This document shows positions 28,253-37,768 of a DNA stretch of 64,000 bases, in pieces (the stretch's first letter is position 1; every line of letters begins with the position of its first letter). Position numbers and translations under genes: made by a program. Origin of the DNA: Chelativorans sp. AA-79. GTDB taxonomy: Bacteria; Pseudomonadota; Alphaproteobacteria; Rhizobiales; Rhizobiaceae. The stretch spans positions 1,752,001 through 1,816,000 of the forward strand of contig NZ_CP120361.1 of NCBI RefSeq assembly GCF_029457495.1. Direction: 5' to 3'. The notes under the pieces were generated by a model. That model saw only the letters and a program-made list of their open reading frames with translations. It was not told where the DNA came from and did no database searches.

Positions 28253-29044
28253 ATGGCCAGCGCCATGACTGGCAAAGTCAATTGGCAATCACGAACAGCC
28301 CATGCGGCGGCCGCGATCGGGAAGGCTATCGTGACGGGGCAGTTCCCCGAGGGAGCTGGCCTGCCACGAGAACCTGAGCTGGCGGCCGCATTCGGTGTCT
28401 CGCGCAACACGCTACGCGAAGCCATGAAGGCGCTGGCGGCCAAGTCGCTGGTGGAAATCGCCCCGCGCCGCGGGACCGTCGTCCTGCCCAGCGTGCGGTG
28501 GAACGTCCTCGATCCCGACGTTCTCGACTGGTCCGGCGGCGGCCTCAATCGCGATGCGCGCTTCATGCAGGAGTTGCTGACGACGCGTCAGGCGGTGGAG
28601 CCGATGGCGGCCGCCGAAGCGGCGCTGCGGGCGACGAGGATGCAAAGACAGGCGGTGGCGCGCGCATGGGAGGCCATGGCGTCGCTTGCCGACAGCATGG
28701 ACATTCCCGCCAAGATCGAGATCGATCTGGCATTCCATGTGGCCATTGCCGATGCCTCCAACAACCGGTTCCTGATCTCGATCATGGGCTCGATCACCCA
28801 CGCGTTGCGCGAGAACCTGCGCATGCTCAACGACGAGGGCGGAAATTACGAGGGAAACCTCGCGAACCATCGTCTTGTCTCCGAAGCGATCGCCCGCGGC
28901 GATGCCGAAGCCGCACGGGCGGCAATGAATTCGCTCGTCGCCCAGGCGAGGGCGGATACCAGCAGGCAGATTCCTGAACTCAACGATGTTTCAACGGACC
29001 CCGATGCGGTCCAGCGAGCACACCCAAGGGAGGACCGAAGATGA
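28253..29044 (+). CDS. GntR-family regulator, FadR subgroup (FCD domain)
   Basis: This 263-residue repressor type has an N-terminal winged helix (LPREPELAAAFGVSRNTLREAMKALAAKSLVEI) and a C-terminal FCD all-helical sensor. The metal-site style residues are in EIDLAFHVAIADASNN and ANHRLVSEAIARGD. The start is 28253 or 28265; GGGAGG lies directly before the first and 12 bases before the second. It overlaps the next gene by four bases, so it regulates its own transport operon. FCD proteins usually sense carboxylic acids or sugar acids. Confidence 0.92.
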   Translation: MASAMTGKVNWQSRTAHAAAAIGKAIVTGQFPEGAGLPREPELAAAFGVSRNTLREAMKALAAKSLVEIAPRRGTVVLPSVRWNVLDPDVLDWSGGGLNRDARFMQELLTTRQAVEPMAAAEAALRATRMQRQAVARAWEAMASLADSMDIPAKIEIDLAFHVAIADASNNRFLISIMGSITHALRENLRMLNDEGGNYEGNLANHRLVSEAIARGDAEAARAAMNSLVAQARADTSRQIPELNDVSTDPDAVQRAHPREDRR

Positions 29045-29997
29045 AGAAACTTTTCCTGGCACTGATCGCCACCAGCGCATTGGCCGCGCCGGCATTCGCC
29101 GAGTACCCCGAGCGCCCGATCACCATGATCGTGCCCTGGGCGGCGGGCGGCGGCACCGACGCGGTCGCGCGCATGCTGGCGCAGGAACTGCAGGCCCAGC
29201 TCGGCCAGCCAGTCAATGTCGTCAATCGCGAAGGCGCAGGCGGCATCGTCGGTCACACGGCGATGATCGACGCCGAGCCGGATGGCTACACGATCGGCCT
29301 CGCCACGGCCGAGATCACCACCTACGCCGCAATTGGTTCGTCGTCGATCAGCGCGGAAAAGATGACGCCCATCGCGCTCGTCAATTTCGATGCATCCGCC
29401 TTCAATATCAGCGCGGACAGCCCGTGGCAGACCGTAGAGGAAGCTCTCAAGGATATCAGCGCCAATCCCGGCCAGTATAAGGCGTCGGGCTTCCCCGTCG
29501 GCGCCGCCTACCATCTGGCTTTTGCCGCGTTCATGAACACGCATGGTGTCGATCCCAAGGCCCTGACCGTCGTGCCGAGCCAGGGTGCGGCGCCCGGCTT
29601 CCAGGAGCTCGTGGCCGGCGGCGTCCATGTCGTCCCCTCGTCGCTGCCGGAGGCCAAGCCGATGCGCGATGCAGGTCGCGTTCGCACGCTGGCTGTTCTT
29701 GCTGACGAGCGCCTCGATGCCTATCCGGACGTCCCGACTGCGGAAGAGGCGACCGGTACGGCATCGGTCGGCGGAACCTGGCGCGGCATCGTCGGCCCTG
29801 CCGGGCTGCCCGACGACGTGGTGGCCAAGCTCGAGGGTGCCGTGAAGACCGCCTATGACAGCGCCGCCTTCCAGGAGTTCATGGCCAACCGGGGTTTCGG
29901 GCTGAGGTTCCTTGGCTCGGGCGAGTTCGCGGAGTTCATGACCAGCGCCGCCGCCACCAATGCAGAGGTCATCGACAAACTCGGACTGAAGCAGTGA
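29041..29997 (+). CDS. Tripartite tricarboxylate transporter binding protein (TctC/Bug type)
   Basis: This 318-residue periplasmic protein starts with a signal peptide (LFLALIATSALAAPAFAEYPE). Typical Bug-protein segments follow: RPITMIVPWAAGGGTDAVARMLA, VNREGAGGIVGHTAM, YKASGFPVGAAYHLAFAAF and WRGIVGPAGLPDDVV. It is the ligand receptor for the TctAB-type permeases downstream. Despite the family name the ligand can be any of many carboxylates. A strong hairpin separates it from the next gene. Confidence 0.94.
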   Translation: MKKLFLALIATSALAAPAFAEYPERPITMIVPWAAGGGTDAVARMLAQELQAQLGQPVNVVNREGAGGIVGHTAMIDAEPDGYTIGLATAEITTYAAIGSSSISAEKMTPIALVNFDASAFNISADSPWQTVEEALKDISANPGQYKASGFPVGAAYHLAFAAFMNTHGVDPKALTVVPSQGAAPGFQELVAGGVHVVPSSLPEAKPMRDAGRVRTLAVLADERLDAYPDVPTAEEATGTASVGGTWRGIVGPAGLPDDVVAKLEGAVKTAYDSAAFQEFMANRGFGLRFLGSGEFAEFMTSAAATNAEVIDKLGLKQ

Positions 29998-30011
29998 CAA
30001 CACGCACCATC

Positions 30012-30037
30012 GCCGCATCCCCCAACGGGGGTGCGGC
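30012..30037 (+). promoter_or_regulatory. Hairpin between binding-protein gene and TctB gene
   Basis: GCCGCA (30012-30017) and CCCCC (30019-30023) pair with GGGGG (30027-30031) and TGCGGC (30032-30037), leaving a bulged T and a three-base loop. The ATG of the next gene follows immediately. The only G-rich ribosome-site candidate lies inside the stem, so the fold could restrain translation of the permease. Confidence 0.55.
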
Positions 30038-30511
30038 ATGAAGCTCAACGATGCCGTCTTCGGCTTCTTCTTCCTGGCGCTGGCGCTCGTCGTCATCTGG
30101 CAGGCCTGGAGCATGCCCCAACTCACGGGGCAGGGGTTCGGCGCCGGCACATTTCCGATGATCGTCGCCGTCATCATGGCAGGCTGCGGAATTTCTCTGG
30201 TGATCAGCGGTCTGCGCGCGCCGGCTGTCACGCCCTGGGTCGTTATCGATCCCTGGCTGCGCAAACCGGGTGCGCTGACGCGGATGGCGTCCGTTCCCGT
30301 GCTGGTGATCCTCTATATCGTGCTGAGCGGGCGCATAGGCTTTCCCATCCTCGTGCCGATCCTGCTGACGGGCATGCTTTGGCTGACCACGAAGCGCCTG
30401 CTGCTGTCTATCATCGTGGCAATTTCGACGAGCGCCTGCATCTGGTTCCTGTTCGTGCGCATCCTGGCGGTCCCGCTGCCGCTTGGTCTCCTGACGGAGG
30501 TCATCTACTGA
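30038..30511 (+). CDS. Tripartite tricarboxylate transporter small permease (TctB type)
   Basis: This 157-residue inner-membrane protein has four predicted helices. It begins with AVFGFFFLALALVVIWQAWSMP and has the GFGAGTFPMIVA segment common in TctB proteins. Its stop (TGATG) overlaps the TctA start by one base. It works with TctA and the upstream binding protein. Confidence 0.88.
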   Translation: MKLNDAVFGFFFLALALVVIWQAWSMPQLTGQGFGAGTFPMIVAVIMAGCGISLVISGLRAPAVTPWVVIDPWLRKPGALTRMASVPVLVILYIVLSGRIGFPILVPILLTGMLWLTTKRLLLSIIVAISTSACIWFLFVRILAVPLPLGLLTEVIY

Positions 30512-32004
30512 TGGATACCCTTGCGGCCGCAACGAGCATGGTTTTCCGTCCCGACGTGCTTGCCATCATCGTCGCGGCCTCGGCCTATGGTCTCTTCATC
30601 GGCGCCATACCCGGGCTGACCGCGACGATGGGTGCCGCACTTCTCGTTCCCATCACCTTCTTCCTCGAGCCCGTCCCAGCCATAGGCGCGATCGTGGCGG
30701 CCACCACCATGGCGATCTTCGCCGGCGACATCCCGGGCGCCATGCTGCGCATTCCCGGCACTCCGGCCTCGGCGGCCTATACCGAGGACGCCTACAAGAT
30801 GCGTCAGAAAGGCCAGCTCGAGCTGGCGCTCGGTGCCAATCTCTTCTGCTCGGCCATCGGCGGTCTCGTCGGCGTCGCGGTGCTGGCGATCGCGGCACCC
30901 CAGATCGCCGAGTTTGCCCTCGGCTTTTCCAGCTACGAGTATTTCTGGCTGGCTCTGCTCGGCCTCACCTGCGCGGTTCTGGTGTCGAGCGCATCGGCGG
31001 TAAAGGGCGCACTTTCCCTCTCGATCGGATTGCTCCTGTCGACGGTCGGTATCGACGTGGTGATGGGATCGCGGCGCTTCACTTTCGGCGAGACCGAGCT
31101 TATCGCGGGAATCTCGATCATCCCGGTGCTCATCGGAATGTTTGCGATTGGCGAGATCCTGCGCCGCATCGGCGATCCCATGGCCATACCGCCTTTGCCG
31201 AAAGCCCGGATGGAAGCGATGCTCGCCGGTGTCGGCCGAACGCTCTGGATGTATCGCAACGGTGTCGCGCGCAGCTCAGCGATCGGCGCTATCATCGGTG
31301 CCCTGCCGGGTGCAGGAGCCGACATTGCCGCCTGGGTCACTTATGCCATTTCTAAGCGGTTTTCGCGTACTCCGGAGAAATACGGCTCCGGCCACCCCGA
31401 AGGTATCGTCAACGCCTCTTCGGCCAACAATGCCGCCCTGTCCGGTGCTTATGTCCCAACGCTGGTCTTCGGCATTCCGGGCGACACGATCACGGCCATC
31501 CTCATCGGAGTCCTCCTGATGAAGGGGATCACGCCCGGCCCGATGGTCTTCGTCATGAACGAGGGTCTGGTGAGCGCGGTGTTCGTGATCTTCGTCCTTG
31601 CCAACCTCCTGATGATTCCGCTCGGGCTCCTGGCGGTGCTGGCCGCGCGGCGCATCATGGGCGCGCCCCAGCCCATCCTGTTCCCCATCATCCTGGTCTT
31701 CTGCATCATCGGTTCCTTCGCGTCCAACAACACGCTCTTTGACGTCTGGCTGATGCTGGGTCTCGGCCTGGTCGCCTTCGTTCTCGAGGAGAATGCGTTT
31801 CCGTTGGCGCCGATGATCCTCGGACTGATCCTGGGACCCTTGGTGGAAGAGAACCTCATGCAGTCGCTCATCAAGTCTTCCGGCGGCTTCGCCGAATTCT
31901 TCGCCCGTCCGATCGCGGGGACGCTGGGTGTGTTCACGCTCGGCCTTTGGGCGCTGATGCTGTTCTTCGCGCTGCGTCGCCGCATGCAGGAGGCGCCGCA
32001 ATGA
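30511..32004 (+). CDS. Tripartite tricarboxylate transporter large permease (TctA type)
   Basis: This 497-residue inner-membrane protein has about twelve helices. Family blocks are GLFIGAIPGLTATMGAALLVP, GDIPGAMLRIPGTPASAAYTEDAY, GALPGAGADIAAWVTYAISKRFS and TLVFGIPGDTITAILIGVLLMKGI. The usual length is about 500 residues, so it appears complete. Its stop overlaps the next SDR gene start, placing transport and metabolism in one transcript. Confidence 0.95.
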   Translation: MDTLAAATSMVFRPDVLAIIVAASAYGLFIGAIPGLTATMGAALLVPITFFLEPVPAIGAIVAATTMAIFAGDIPGAMLRIPGTPASAAYTEDAYKMRQKGQLELALGANLFCSAIGGLVGVAVLAIAAPQIAEFALGFSSYEYFWLALLGLTCAVLVSSASAVKGALSLSIGLLLSTVGIDVVMGSRRFTFGETELIAGISIIPVLIGMFAIGEILRRIGDPMAIPPLPKARMEAMLAGVGRTLWMYRNGVARSSAIGAIIGALPGAGADIAAWVTYAISKRFSRTPEKYGSGHPEGIVNASSANNAALSGAYVPTLVFGIPGDTITAILIGVLLMKGITPGPMVFVMNEGLVSAVFVIFVLANLLMIPLGLLAVLAARRIMGAPQPILFPIILVFCIIGSFASNNTLFDVWLMLGLGLVAFVLEENAFPLAPMILGLILGPLVEENLMQSLIKSSGGFAEFFARPIAGTLGVFTLGLWALMLFFALRRRMQEAPQ

Positions 32005-32690
32005 AACAGGTCGTTGTCATCGGCGGCTCGGGCGGCATCGGCCGCGCAATCGCCCGGGGTTTTGCCGCGCAGGGCATGCTGGTGCTGGCGACCGGCCACG
32101 AGCCGGTCGCTGCCGAGGGCGGTATCGAGGACCGGGTCCTGGATGTTCGCGATACGCGTTCCGTCGAGGCCTTGTTCGCCGGTCTCGACCGGCTGGACGT
32201 GCTCGTCAACGCCGCGGGCATCATCCGGCGAGACGGTTCCGAGTTCACGCCGGACGGCTTTGCGGATGTCCTCGATATCAACCTGACCGGGACCCTGCGT
32301 GCATGCAGCGCCGCGCGCCCGCTGCTCGCCAGGCATGGCGGATGCATCATCAATATCGCCTCGATGCTCTCTTATTTCGGCAGCGCGGTGGCTCCGGCCT
32401 ATTCCGCATCCAAGGGGGGAATTGCGCAGCTGACAAGGTCGCTGGCGATCGCGTGGGCGGGAGAGGGCATCCGCGTCAACGCGCTCGCGCCCGGCTGGAT
32501 CGCCACCCCGCTGACGAGCGCGCTGCAGGCAGACCAGGCGCGCAGCGCGCCGATCCTCAACCGCACGCCGATGCGGCGCTGGGGAACCCCGGAGGACCTG
32601 GTCGGCCCAGCCCTCTTTCTCGCATCCGACGCATCCGCGTTTGTCACGGGCGTGATCCTGCCCGTCGACGGCGGCTATTCCGCCGCATAA
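32001..32690 (+). CDS. Short-chain dehydrogenase/reductase
   Basis: This 229-residue classical SDR has the cofactor motif GGSGGIGRA at residues 8-16. The catalytic Ser is in INIASMLSYFG, and the YSASK motif is followed by the usual NALAPGWIATPL segment. It probably oxidises or reduces a hydroxy/keto intermediate of the imported acid. It starts in the TctA stop. The substrate cannot be told from sequence. Confidence 0.9.
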   Translation: MKQVVVIGGSGGIGRAIARGFAAQGMLVLATGHEPVAAEGGIEDRVLDVRDTRSVEALFAGLDRLDVLVNAAGIIRRDGSEFTPDGFADVLDINLTGTLRACSAARPLLARHGGCIINIASMLSYFGSAVAPAYSASKGGIAQLTRSLAIAWAGEGIRVNALAPGWIATPLTSALQADQARSAPILNRTPMRRWGTPEDLVGPALFLASDASAFVTGVILPVDGGYSAA

Positions 32691-32701
32691 TGGAGACATC
32701 G

Positions 32702-33397
32702 ATGAGCAAGCCCTACGCCGACGACAACGGCCTTTTCGCCCTGATGAAGGAGAAGCTCTTCACCGCCGTCATTGGTGACGTGCTCGATCAGATGGGCCTG
32801 ATGAACCAATTCCTGCCCGCCGGCATCGGCCCGCTGCAGCGTGACACGGTGATGGCCGGCCGCGCCATGCCGGTGCTGGAGGCGGACGTGTTTCCCGGCG
32901 AGGCGCCCGACGCGGCCGGGCCGCTCACCATGAAGCCGTTCGGCCTGATGCTCGAGGCACTGGACAATCTTCGTCCGGGCGAGATCTATGTCGCAACTGG
33001 CGGGTCCATGCGGTATGCCCTGTGGGGAGAGCTGATGTCCACACGGGCCAGCTATCTCGGCGCGGCGGGTGCCGTCCTGAACGGCTATGTGCGCGATGCG
33101 CGCGGCATCGAGGCGCTGGGTTTCCCGGCATTCTGCCGGGGGGTCTATGCCCAGGACCAGGGGCCGCGCGGTAAGGTCATCGACTATCGCTGTCCCGTGG
33201 AGATCGAGGGCGTGCGCATTGCGCCGGGATCGCTGATCTTCGCAGACCGCGAGGGTGTCCTAGTGATACCACGGGAGGCGGAGGAGGAGGCGGTTCGCCG
33301 GGCACTCGAAAAGGCCGCGACGGAGAGCGAGGTCGAGAAGGCCATCCGTGCCGGCATGGGGGCCACCGAAGCATTCGACACCTTTGGCGTCATGTGA
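32702..33397 (+). CDS. RraA-like aldolase (HMG aldolase/oxaloacetate decarboxylase family)
   Basis: This 231-residue protein belongs to the RraA/4-hydroxy-4-methyl-2-oxoglutarate aldolase fold. The diagnostic segments are TAVIGDVLDQMG near the start, NGYVRDARGIEALGFPAFCRG (binding Arg-Asp) and GSLIFADREGVLVIPR. Proteins of this kind cleave or decarboxylate short oxo-acids with a divalent metal. I chose the ATG at 32702 because GGAG lies five bases upstream; an ATG at 32691 is not so preceded. It is followed by a cupin gene through a GTGA overlap. Confidence 0.85.
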   Translation: MSKPYADDNGLFALMKEKLFTAVIGDVLDQMGLMNQFLPAGIGPLQRDTVMAGRAMPVLEADVFPGEAPDAAGPLTMKPFGLMLEALDNLRPGEIYVATGGSMRYALWGELMSTRASYLGAAGAVLNGYVRDARGIEALGFPAFCRGVYAQDQGPRGKVIDYRCPVEIEGVRIAPGSLIFADREGVLVIPREAEEEAVRRALEKAATESEVEKAIRAGMGATEAFDTFGVM

Positions 33398-33939
33398 GCA
33401 GCGCAGAGATGAACAAGAACCCGACCGCCGACGAACTGGCCAGAATGCCATACCAGTTGCCGATGCCCACGGAAGCGGCCGCCGACCTCGTCGTGCCGCA
33501 CGCCATTCCCCAGGACGATCGAATATGGGTGCCGCAGGCGCAGAACGTGTGGTTCCGCCCACTCTGTCTCAACATCTCCCATGGCTACTGGGTGAACCTG
33601 CTCAAGGTCCGCAAGGCCGGTGTGCTCAGCCGCCATCGCCATCCGGCGCCGGTTCATGGCTTCGTCCTCAAGGGCCGCTGGCGTTATCTGGAGCATGACT
33701 GGGTGGCCGAAGAGGGCGGCTATGTCTACGAGCCTCCGGGCGAGACCCACACGCTCGTCGTCCCCGAGGATGTCGAGGAGATGATCACGCTGTTCCAGGT
33801 CAACGGCGTGATGTGCTACGTCGATCCCTGGGGGAAGGTAACCGGCTACGAGGATGTCTTCACCAAGATCGACCTCTGCCGGAAACACTATGATGCCATT
33901 GGGCTCGGAGCGGACTACGTCGTCAACTTCATCCGCTGA
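33394..33939 (+). CDS. Cupin dioxygenase, 2,4'-dihydroxyacetophenone dioxygenase-like
   Basis: This 181-residue single-domain cupin has metal-ligand candidates in the SRHRHPAPVHGFVLKG and PPGETHTLVV segments. The arrangement resembles 2,4'-dihydroxyacetophenone dioxygenase, an iron enzyme that cleaves a C-C bond of an aromatic ketone. The specific activity is inference. The GTG at 33394 overlaps the aldolase stop; an ATG at 33409 is an alternative. It is the last gene of the FadR/Tct operon. Confidence 0.75.
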   Translation: MSSAEMNKNPTADELARMPYQLPMPTEAAADLVVPHAIPQDDRIWVPQAQNVWFRPLCLNISHGYWVNLLKVRKAGVLSRHRHPAPVHGFVLKGRWRYLEHDWVAEEGGYVYEPPGETHTLVVPEDVEEMITLFQVNGVMCYVDPWGKVTGYEDVFTKIDLCRKHYDAIGLGADYVVNFIR

Positions 33940-34155
33940 GAAGCCGCCCTCGGCCCGACCGCCAACCGCTCCGTCTCCTTTCGTGCGGCAAACTCCGGTG
34001 TGTCCGCTTGGAGCGCTCGCCTATCTGCCTCGCGAGGCGCGTTCGCACTGGCGTTGTGGGCGCATCGCCGCTTTCGCAGATCCAGTACCCCGGCGGTGGA
34101 ACACGACGGACGGTGTCGGTCTGTCAAGAATATCGGGCCGAGTCAGATCTATCCC

Positions 34156-35718
34156 TCACTCCCACTCGATCGTGCCCGGCGGCTTGCTTGTCACGTCGTA
34201 GACGACGCGGTTGATGCCTTTCACCTCGTTGATGATGCGGGTGGCGGCGCGGCCGAGGAATTCCATGTCGTAGTGGTAGAAATCCGCCGTCATGCCATCC
34301 ACGGAGGTCACGGCGCGGAGCGCGCAGACATATTCGTAGGTGCGGCCGTCGCCCATGACGCCGACGGTCTGGACGGGCAGGAGAACGGCGAAAGCCTGCC
34401 AGATCGCGTCATAGAGGCCGGCCTTGCGGATTTCGTCGAGATAGATGGCGTCGGCGGAACGCAGGATCTCCAGCTTCTCGCGCGTGACCCCGCCGGGGCA
34501 GCGGATGGCGAGGCCCGGGCCCGGGAAGGGATGGCGACCGATGAACCGGTCGGGCAGGCCGAGTTCCTTGCCGAGTGTCCTCACTTCGTCCTTGAAAAGC
34601 TCGCGCAACGGCTCGACGAGCTTCATGTTCATGCGCTCGGGCAGGCCGCCGACATTGTGATGCGACTTGATCGTGACGGAGGGGCCGCCGGTGAAGGAGA
34701 CGCTCTCGATGACGTCGGGATAGAGCGTGCCCTGGACGAGGAAATCGGCGCCGCCAAGCTTTTTAGCCTCTTCCTCGAACACTTCGATGAAGAGGCGGCC
34801 GATGGTCTTGCGCTTCTTCTCCGGATCGCTCTCGCCCTCGAGCGCGCCCAGGAAACGGTCGGAGGCATCGACCAGGATGAGCGGCACGTTGTAATGCTCG
34901 CGGAACATGGCGACCACCTCGTCCGCCTCGTTCCTGCGCATCAGGCCGTGATCGACGAGGATGCAGGTGAGCTGCTCGCCCACGGCCTCATGCGTGAGCA
35001 GCGCGGCGACGGAGGAATCGACGCCGCCGGACAGCGCGCAAATGACCTTGCCGGACCCCACCTGCCGGCGGATGGCCTCGATCGCCTGCTCGCGATAGGC
35101 GGCCATGGTCCAGTCGCCCTTCAAGCCTGCGATCTTGTGCACGAAATTGGAAAGGAGCTTGGCGCCGTCGGGCGTGTGCACCACCTCCGGGTGGAACTGC
35201 ACGCCGTAATATTTCCGCTTCTCGTCGGCGATCGCCGCAAAGGGCGCGCCGGAGGATGTGCCCACCACCTTGAAGCCCGGCGGGATCGCGGTGACGCGGT
35301 CGCCATGGCTCATCCACACCTGGTGGCGCGTGCCGGGCGCCCAGACATCGGCGAAAAGCGCACAATCCTCCTCGATCTCCAGGAAGGCGCGGCCGAACTC
35401 GCGATGGTCGCTGCCTTCCACCTTGCCGCCGAGTTGGGCGCACATGGTTTGCTCGCCGTAACAGATGCCAAGCACGGGCACGCCGGACTGGAAGATGGCA
35501 TCGGGCGCACGGGGGCTGCCGATATCGACCGTCGAAGCCGGGCTGCCGGAGAGGATCACGGCTTTCGGCTTCAGGCGCAGATAAGCTTCCTCGGCGGACT
35601 GGAAGGGGGCGATCTCGGAATAGACGCCGGCTTCGCGCACGCGCCGGGCAATCAGCTGCGTGACCTGGCTGCCGAAATCGATGATGAGGACGGTGTCGGG
35701 GTGGGTCGTGGTGCTCAT
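34156..35718 (-). CDS. guaA: GMP synthase (glutamine-hydrolysing)
   Basis: This 520-residue enzyme converts XMP to GMP in purine synthesis. The N-terminal glutamine amidotransferase has the nucleophile Cys in GICYGEQTM and the His/Glu pair in QFHPEV. The ATP-pyrophosphatase domain starts with the P-loop ALSGGVDSS. The C-terminal dimerisation domain ends [11 protein letters not shown], the conserved end of GuaA. The length is normal. It is an ordinary housekeeping gene among catabolic operons and suggests a chromosome. Confidence 0.98.
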   Translation of the reverse strand: MSTTTHPDTVLIIDFGSQVTQLIARRVREAGVYSEIAPFQSAEEAYLRLKPKAVILSGSPASTVDIGSPRAPDAIFQSGVPVLGICYGEQTMCAQLGGKVEGSDHREFGRAFLEIEEDCALFADVWAPGTRHQVWMSHGDRVTAIPPGFKVVGTSSGAPFAAIADEKRKYYGVQFHPEVVHTPDGAKLLSNFVHKIAGLKGDWTMAAYREQAIEAIRRQVGSGKVICALSGGVDSSVAALLTHEAVGEQLTCILVDHGLMRRNEADEVVAMFREHYNVPLILVDASDRFLGALEGESDPEKKRKTIGRLFIEVFEEEAKKLGGADFLVQGTLYPDVIESVSFTGGPSVTIKSHHNVGGLPERMNMKLVEPLRELFKDEVRTLGKELGLPDRFIGRHPFPGPGLAIRCPGGVTREKLEILRSADAIYLDEIRKAGLYDAIWQAFAVLLPVQTVGVMGDGRTYEYVCALRAVTSVDGMTADFYHYDMEFLGRAATRIINEVKGINRVVYDVTSKPPGTIEWE

Positions 35719-35928
35719 GGCGAGGCTTTAAAGAAGGAAGCGATTCCGCGCAACAGGCCGGACAAAGGTTTCGCCGGATTCTTTCATGTTCGATGCTTCA
35801 CCCCGCCGTCGAACATGACGCCTCGAGAAACCGTTCCAGGACGTCATTCCGGCCGTCTGTGATCACCACTCCCGTCTGGTCCAGACCGGCGCGATCTCGC
35901 TCCGCAACCCTGCACGAGTGCGCGCTCT

Positions 35929-36975
35929 TCAGGCCTGGCTCAAGATGAGCTGGACCTTCATCGCTCTTGCGCGGTCACCCGCAAGATCGAACGCTTCCTT
36001 CGCCTGCTCGAGCGGAAAGGTCCGGGTGACCATTCCCGAGAGGTCGACGGCACCGGACGAGATGAGGCCGACGGCCAGTGAGAATTCATCATCGAAACGG
36101 AAGCTGCCCACGACGTCGAGCTCTTTGGTGACGACCGAGGGCAGGGGGAAATCCAGCGATCCGCCCAGTCCCACCGCGACCAGTTTCCCGCGCGGACGCA
36201 GGCACTCGACCGCGGTGGCGAGCGCCTGCGGATGCCCGGTGCAGTCGAAGGCGACGTCGATGCGCCCCTTGCCTTCCTTGCAGGCGTCGAGGGCGGCAGG
36301 CCGCGTGCCTACGTCCAGGCACTCGTCGGCACCCAGGCGTTCCGCCAGGCGAAGCGGCTCGGGAACCACGTCGCAGGCGATGATCCGTCCCGCACCGGCG
36401 TGGCGCGCGGCCGCGATCGTCAGGCAGCCGATCGGGCCGCAGCCCGAAACGAGCACGGTGGCGCCGAGGAGGGAACCTGCCCGCTTCACCGCATGAAGGC
36501 AAACGGCGAAAGGCTCGGCGAGCGCCAGCAGTGCCGGGTCGGCCGGGGCGCCGGCGCGGACGGCCTGGACCGCGGGAACAACCATGCGCTCGCGGAAGAG
36601 CCCTTGCGCGTGGGGGAACCGCATGGCGCTGCCGCTGAAGACCATATCGAGGCACTCGTTGCGGAGGCCGCGCCGGCACTCCTCGCAACGCCCGCAGGGC
36701 TTCGAGGGGTTCACGGCCACGATATCTCCAACCGAAAGTTCTTCGACGCCGGCACCGACTTCTTCGACGACGGCCGACGCCTCATGGCCCAGGATCATCG
36801 GCTCGCGGATCCGGACCGTGCCGAAGCCGCCGTGGTGGTAGTAGTGCAGGTCGGAGCCGCAGATCCCGCCGGCGAGGATACGGAGGCGGACCTCGCCTGC
36901 GGCAGGGTCGGCAGGTGTCTGCCGCTCCTCGACGCGCAGATCATGGGCGGCATGGGCGACAAGGGCGCGAATCAT
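35929..36975 (-). CDS. Zinc-dependent dehydrogenase, L-idonate 5-dehydrogenase-like
   Basis: This 348-residue medium-chain dehydrogenase has catalytic zinc marks in GGICGSDLHYY and LGHEAS. The structural-zinc lobe is PCGRCEECRRGLRNEC, and the Rossmann motif is GCGPIG. The YYHHGGFG stretch is typical of proteins called L-idonate 5-dehydrogenase. Its partner, a gluconate 5-dehydrogenase-type SDR, lies just upstream in the operon, which supports the call. Start taken at 36975 (MIRALVAHAA); a longer frame runs through the SDR gene and is a shadow. Confidence 0.85.
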   Translation of the reverse strand: MIRALVAHAAHDLRVEERQTPADPAAGEVRLRILAGGICGSDLHYYHHGGFGTVRIREPMILGHEASAVVEEVGAGVEELSVGDIVAVNPSKPCGRCEECRRGLRNECLDMVFSGSAMRFPHAQGLFRERMVVPAVQAVRAGAPADPALLALAEPFAVCLHAVKRAGSLLGATVLVSGCGPIGCLTIAAARHAGAGRIIACDVVPEPLRLAERLGADECLDVGTRPAALDACKEGKGRIDVAFDCTGHPQALATAVECLRPRGKLVAVGLGGSLDFPLPSVVTKELDVVGSFRFDDEFSLAVGLISSGAVDLSGMVTRTFPLEQAKEAFDLAGDRARAMKVQLILSQA

Positions 36976-36989
36976 AAGCTTTTTCCGTG

Positions 36990-37754
36990 CTAGAGGACCG
37001 ACAGCATGCCGCCGTCGACATAGATGATCTGGCCGTTGACGTAGTCCGAGGCCGCGGAAGCGAGGAACACCGCGGCACCCATCAGCTCTTCCGGCTTGCC
37101 CCAGCGCCCGGCCGGCGTGCGGCCTTTCACCCAGGCATCGAATTTCTCGTCGTTGACGAGCGCCTCGTTCATGTCGGTGAGCATGTAGCCAGGGCCGATG
37201 GCATTCGCCTGGATGCCGAATTTCGCCCACTCCGCCGCCATGCCCTTCGTCAGGAGCCGGATACCGCCTTTCGCGACGGTGTAGGGTATGACCGTCGCAC
37301 GTGCGAGCTCGCTCGTCAGGGACCCGATATTGATGATCTTGCCGTGGCCGCGCGGGATCATCCGCTGCGCCGCTGCCCGGCCGGCGAGGAACGCGCTGGT
37401 GAGATTGGTGTCCATCACCCGCTGCCAGTCGGCAAGCGCCAGCTCCACCAAGGGCTGGCGGTGCTGGATGCCGGCGTTGTTGACGAGGATGTCGATCTCT
37501 ATTCCCTCTTCATCGAAGCGGCGGAAGGCAGCCTCGACTTCCTCCTCCTTCGCCACGTCGAAGGCAGCCTCGACGACGTCGTATCCCGCCTTGCGCATTT
37601 CGTCGGCAACGGCGGAAAGGGCCTCGGCGTTGCGGCCGTTGAGGACCAGCCGGCCCCCCGCGTCGCCGAGCCCCCGGGCAATGGCCTGGCCCAGGCCGCG
37701 CGAGGAGCCGGTGATGAGGGCCGTGCGGCCGGTCAGATCGAAGAGTTTGGACAT
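36990..37754 (-). CDS. SDR, gluconate 5-dehydrogenase-like
   Basis: This 254-residue short-chain dehydrogenase begins LFDLTGRTALITGSSRGLGQAIA. The NAD(P) motif is GSSRGLG. The catalytic Ser is in INIGSLTSE and the YTVAK motif serves as YxxxK. The NNAGIQHRQPL segment is typical of gluconate 5-dehydrogenases (IdnO/Gno), which interconvert 5-ketogluconate and gluconate. It sits 14 bases from each neighbour and is the middle gene of the operon. Confidence 0.87.
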   Translation of the reverse strand: MSKLFDLTGRTALITGSSRGLGQAIARGLGDAGGRLVLNGRNAEALSAVADEMRKAGYDVVEAAFDVAKEEEVEAAFRRFDEEGIEIDILVNNAGIQHRQPLVELALADWQRVMDTNLTSAFLAGRAAAQRMIPRGHGKIINIGSLTSELARATVIPYTVAKGGIRLLTKGMAAEWAKFGIQANAIGPGYMLTDMNEALVNDEKFDAWVKGRTPAGRWGKPEELMGAAVFLASAASDYVNGQIIYVDGGMLSVL

Positions 37755-37768
37755 GCTGGAGCTCCCCT

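Noticed and set aside
34140..34175. guaA 3' end as an island attachment site
   Set aside because: The conserved guaA end is a known integration site, but no integrase gene lies beside it, and I did not find a second copy of the end sequence in the window.
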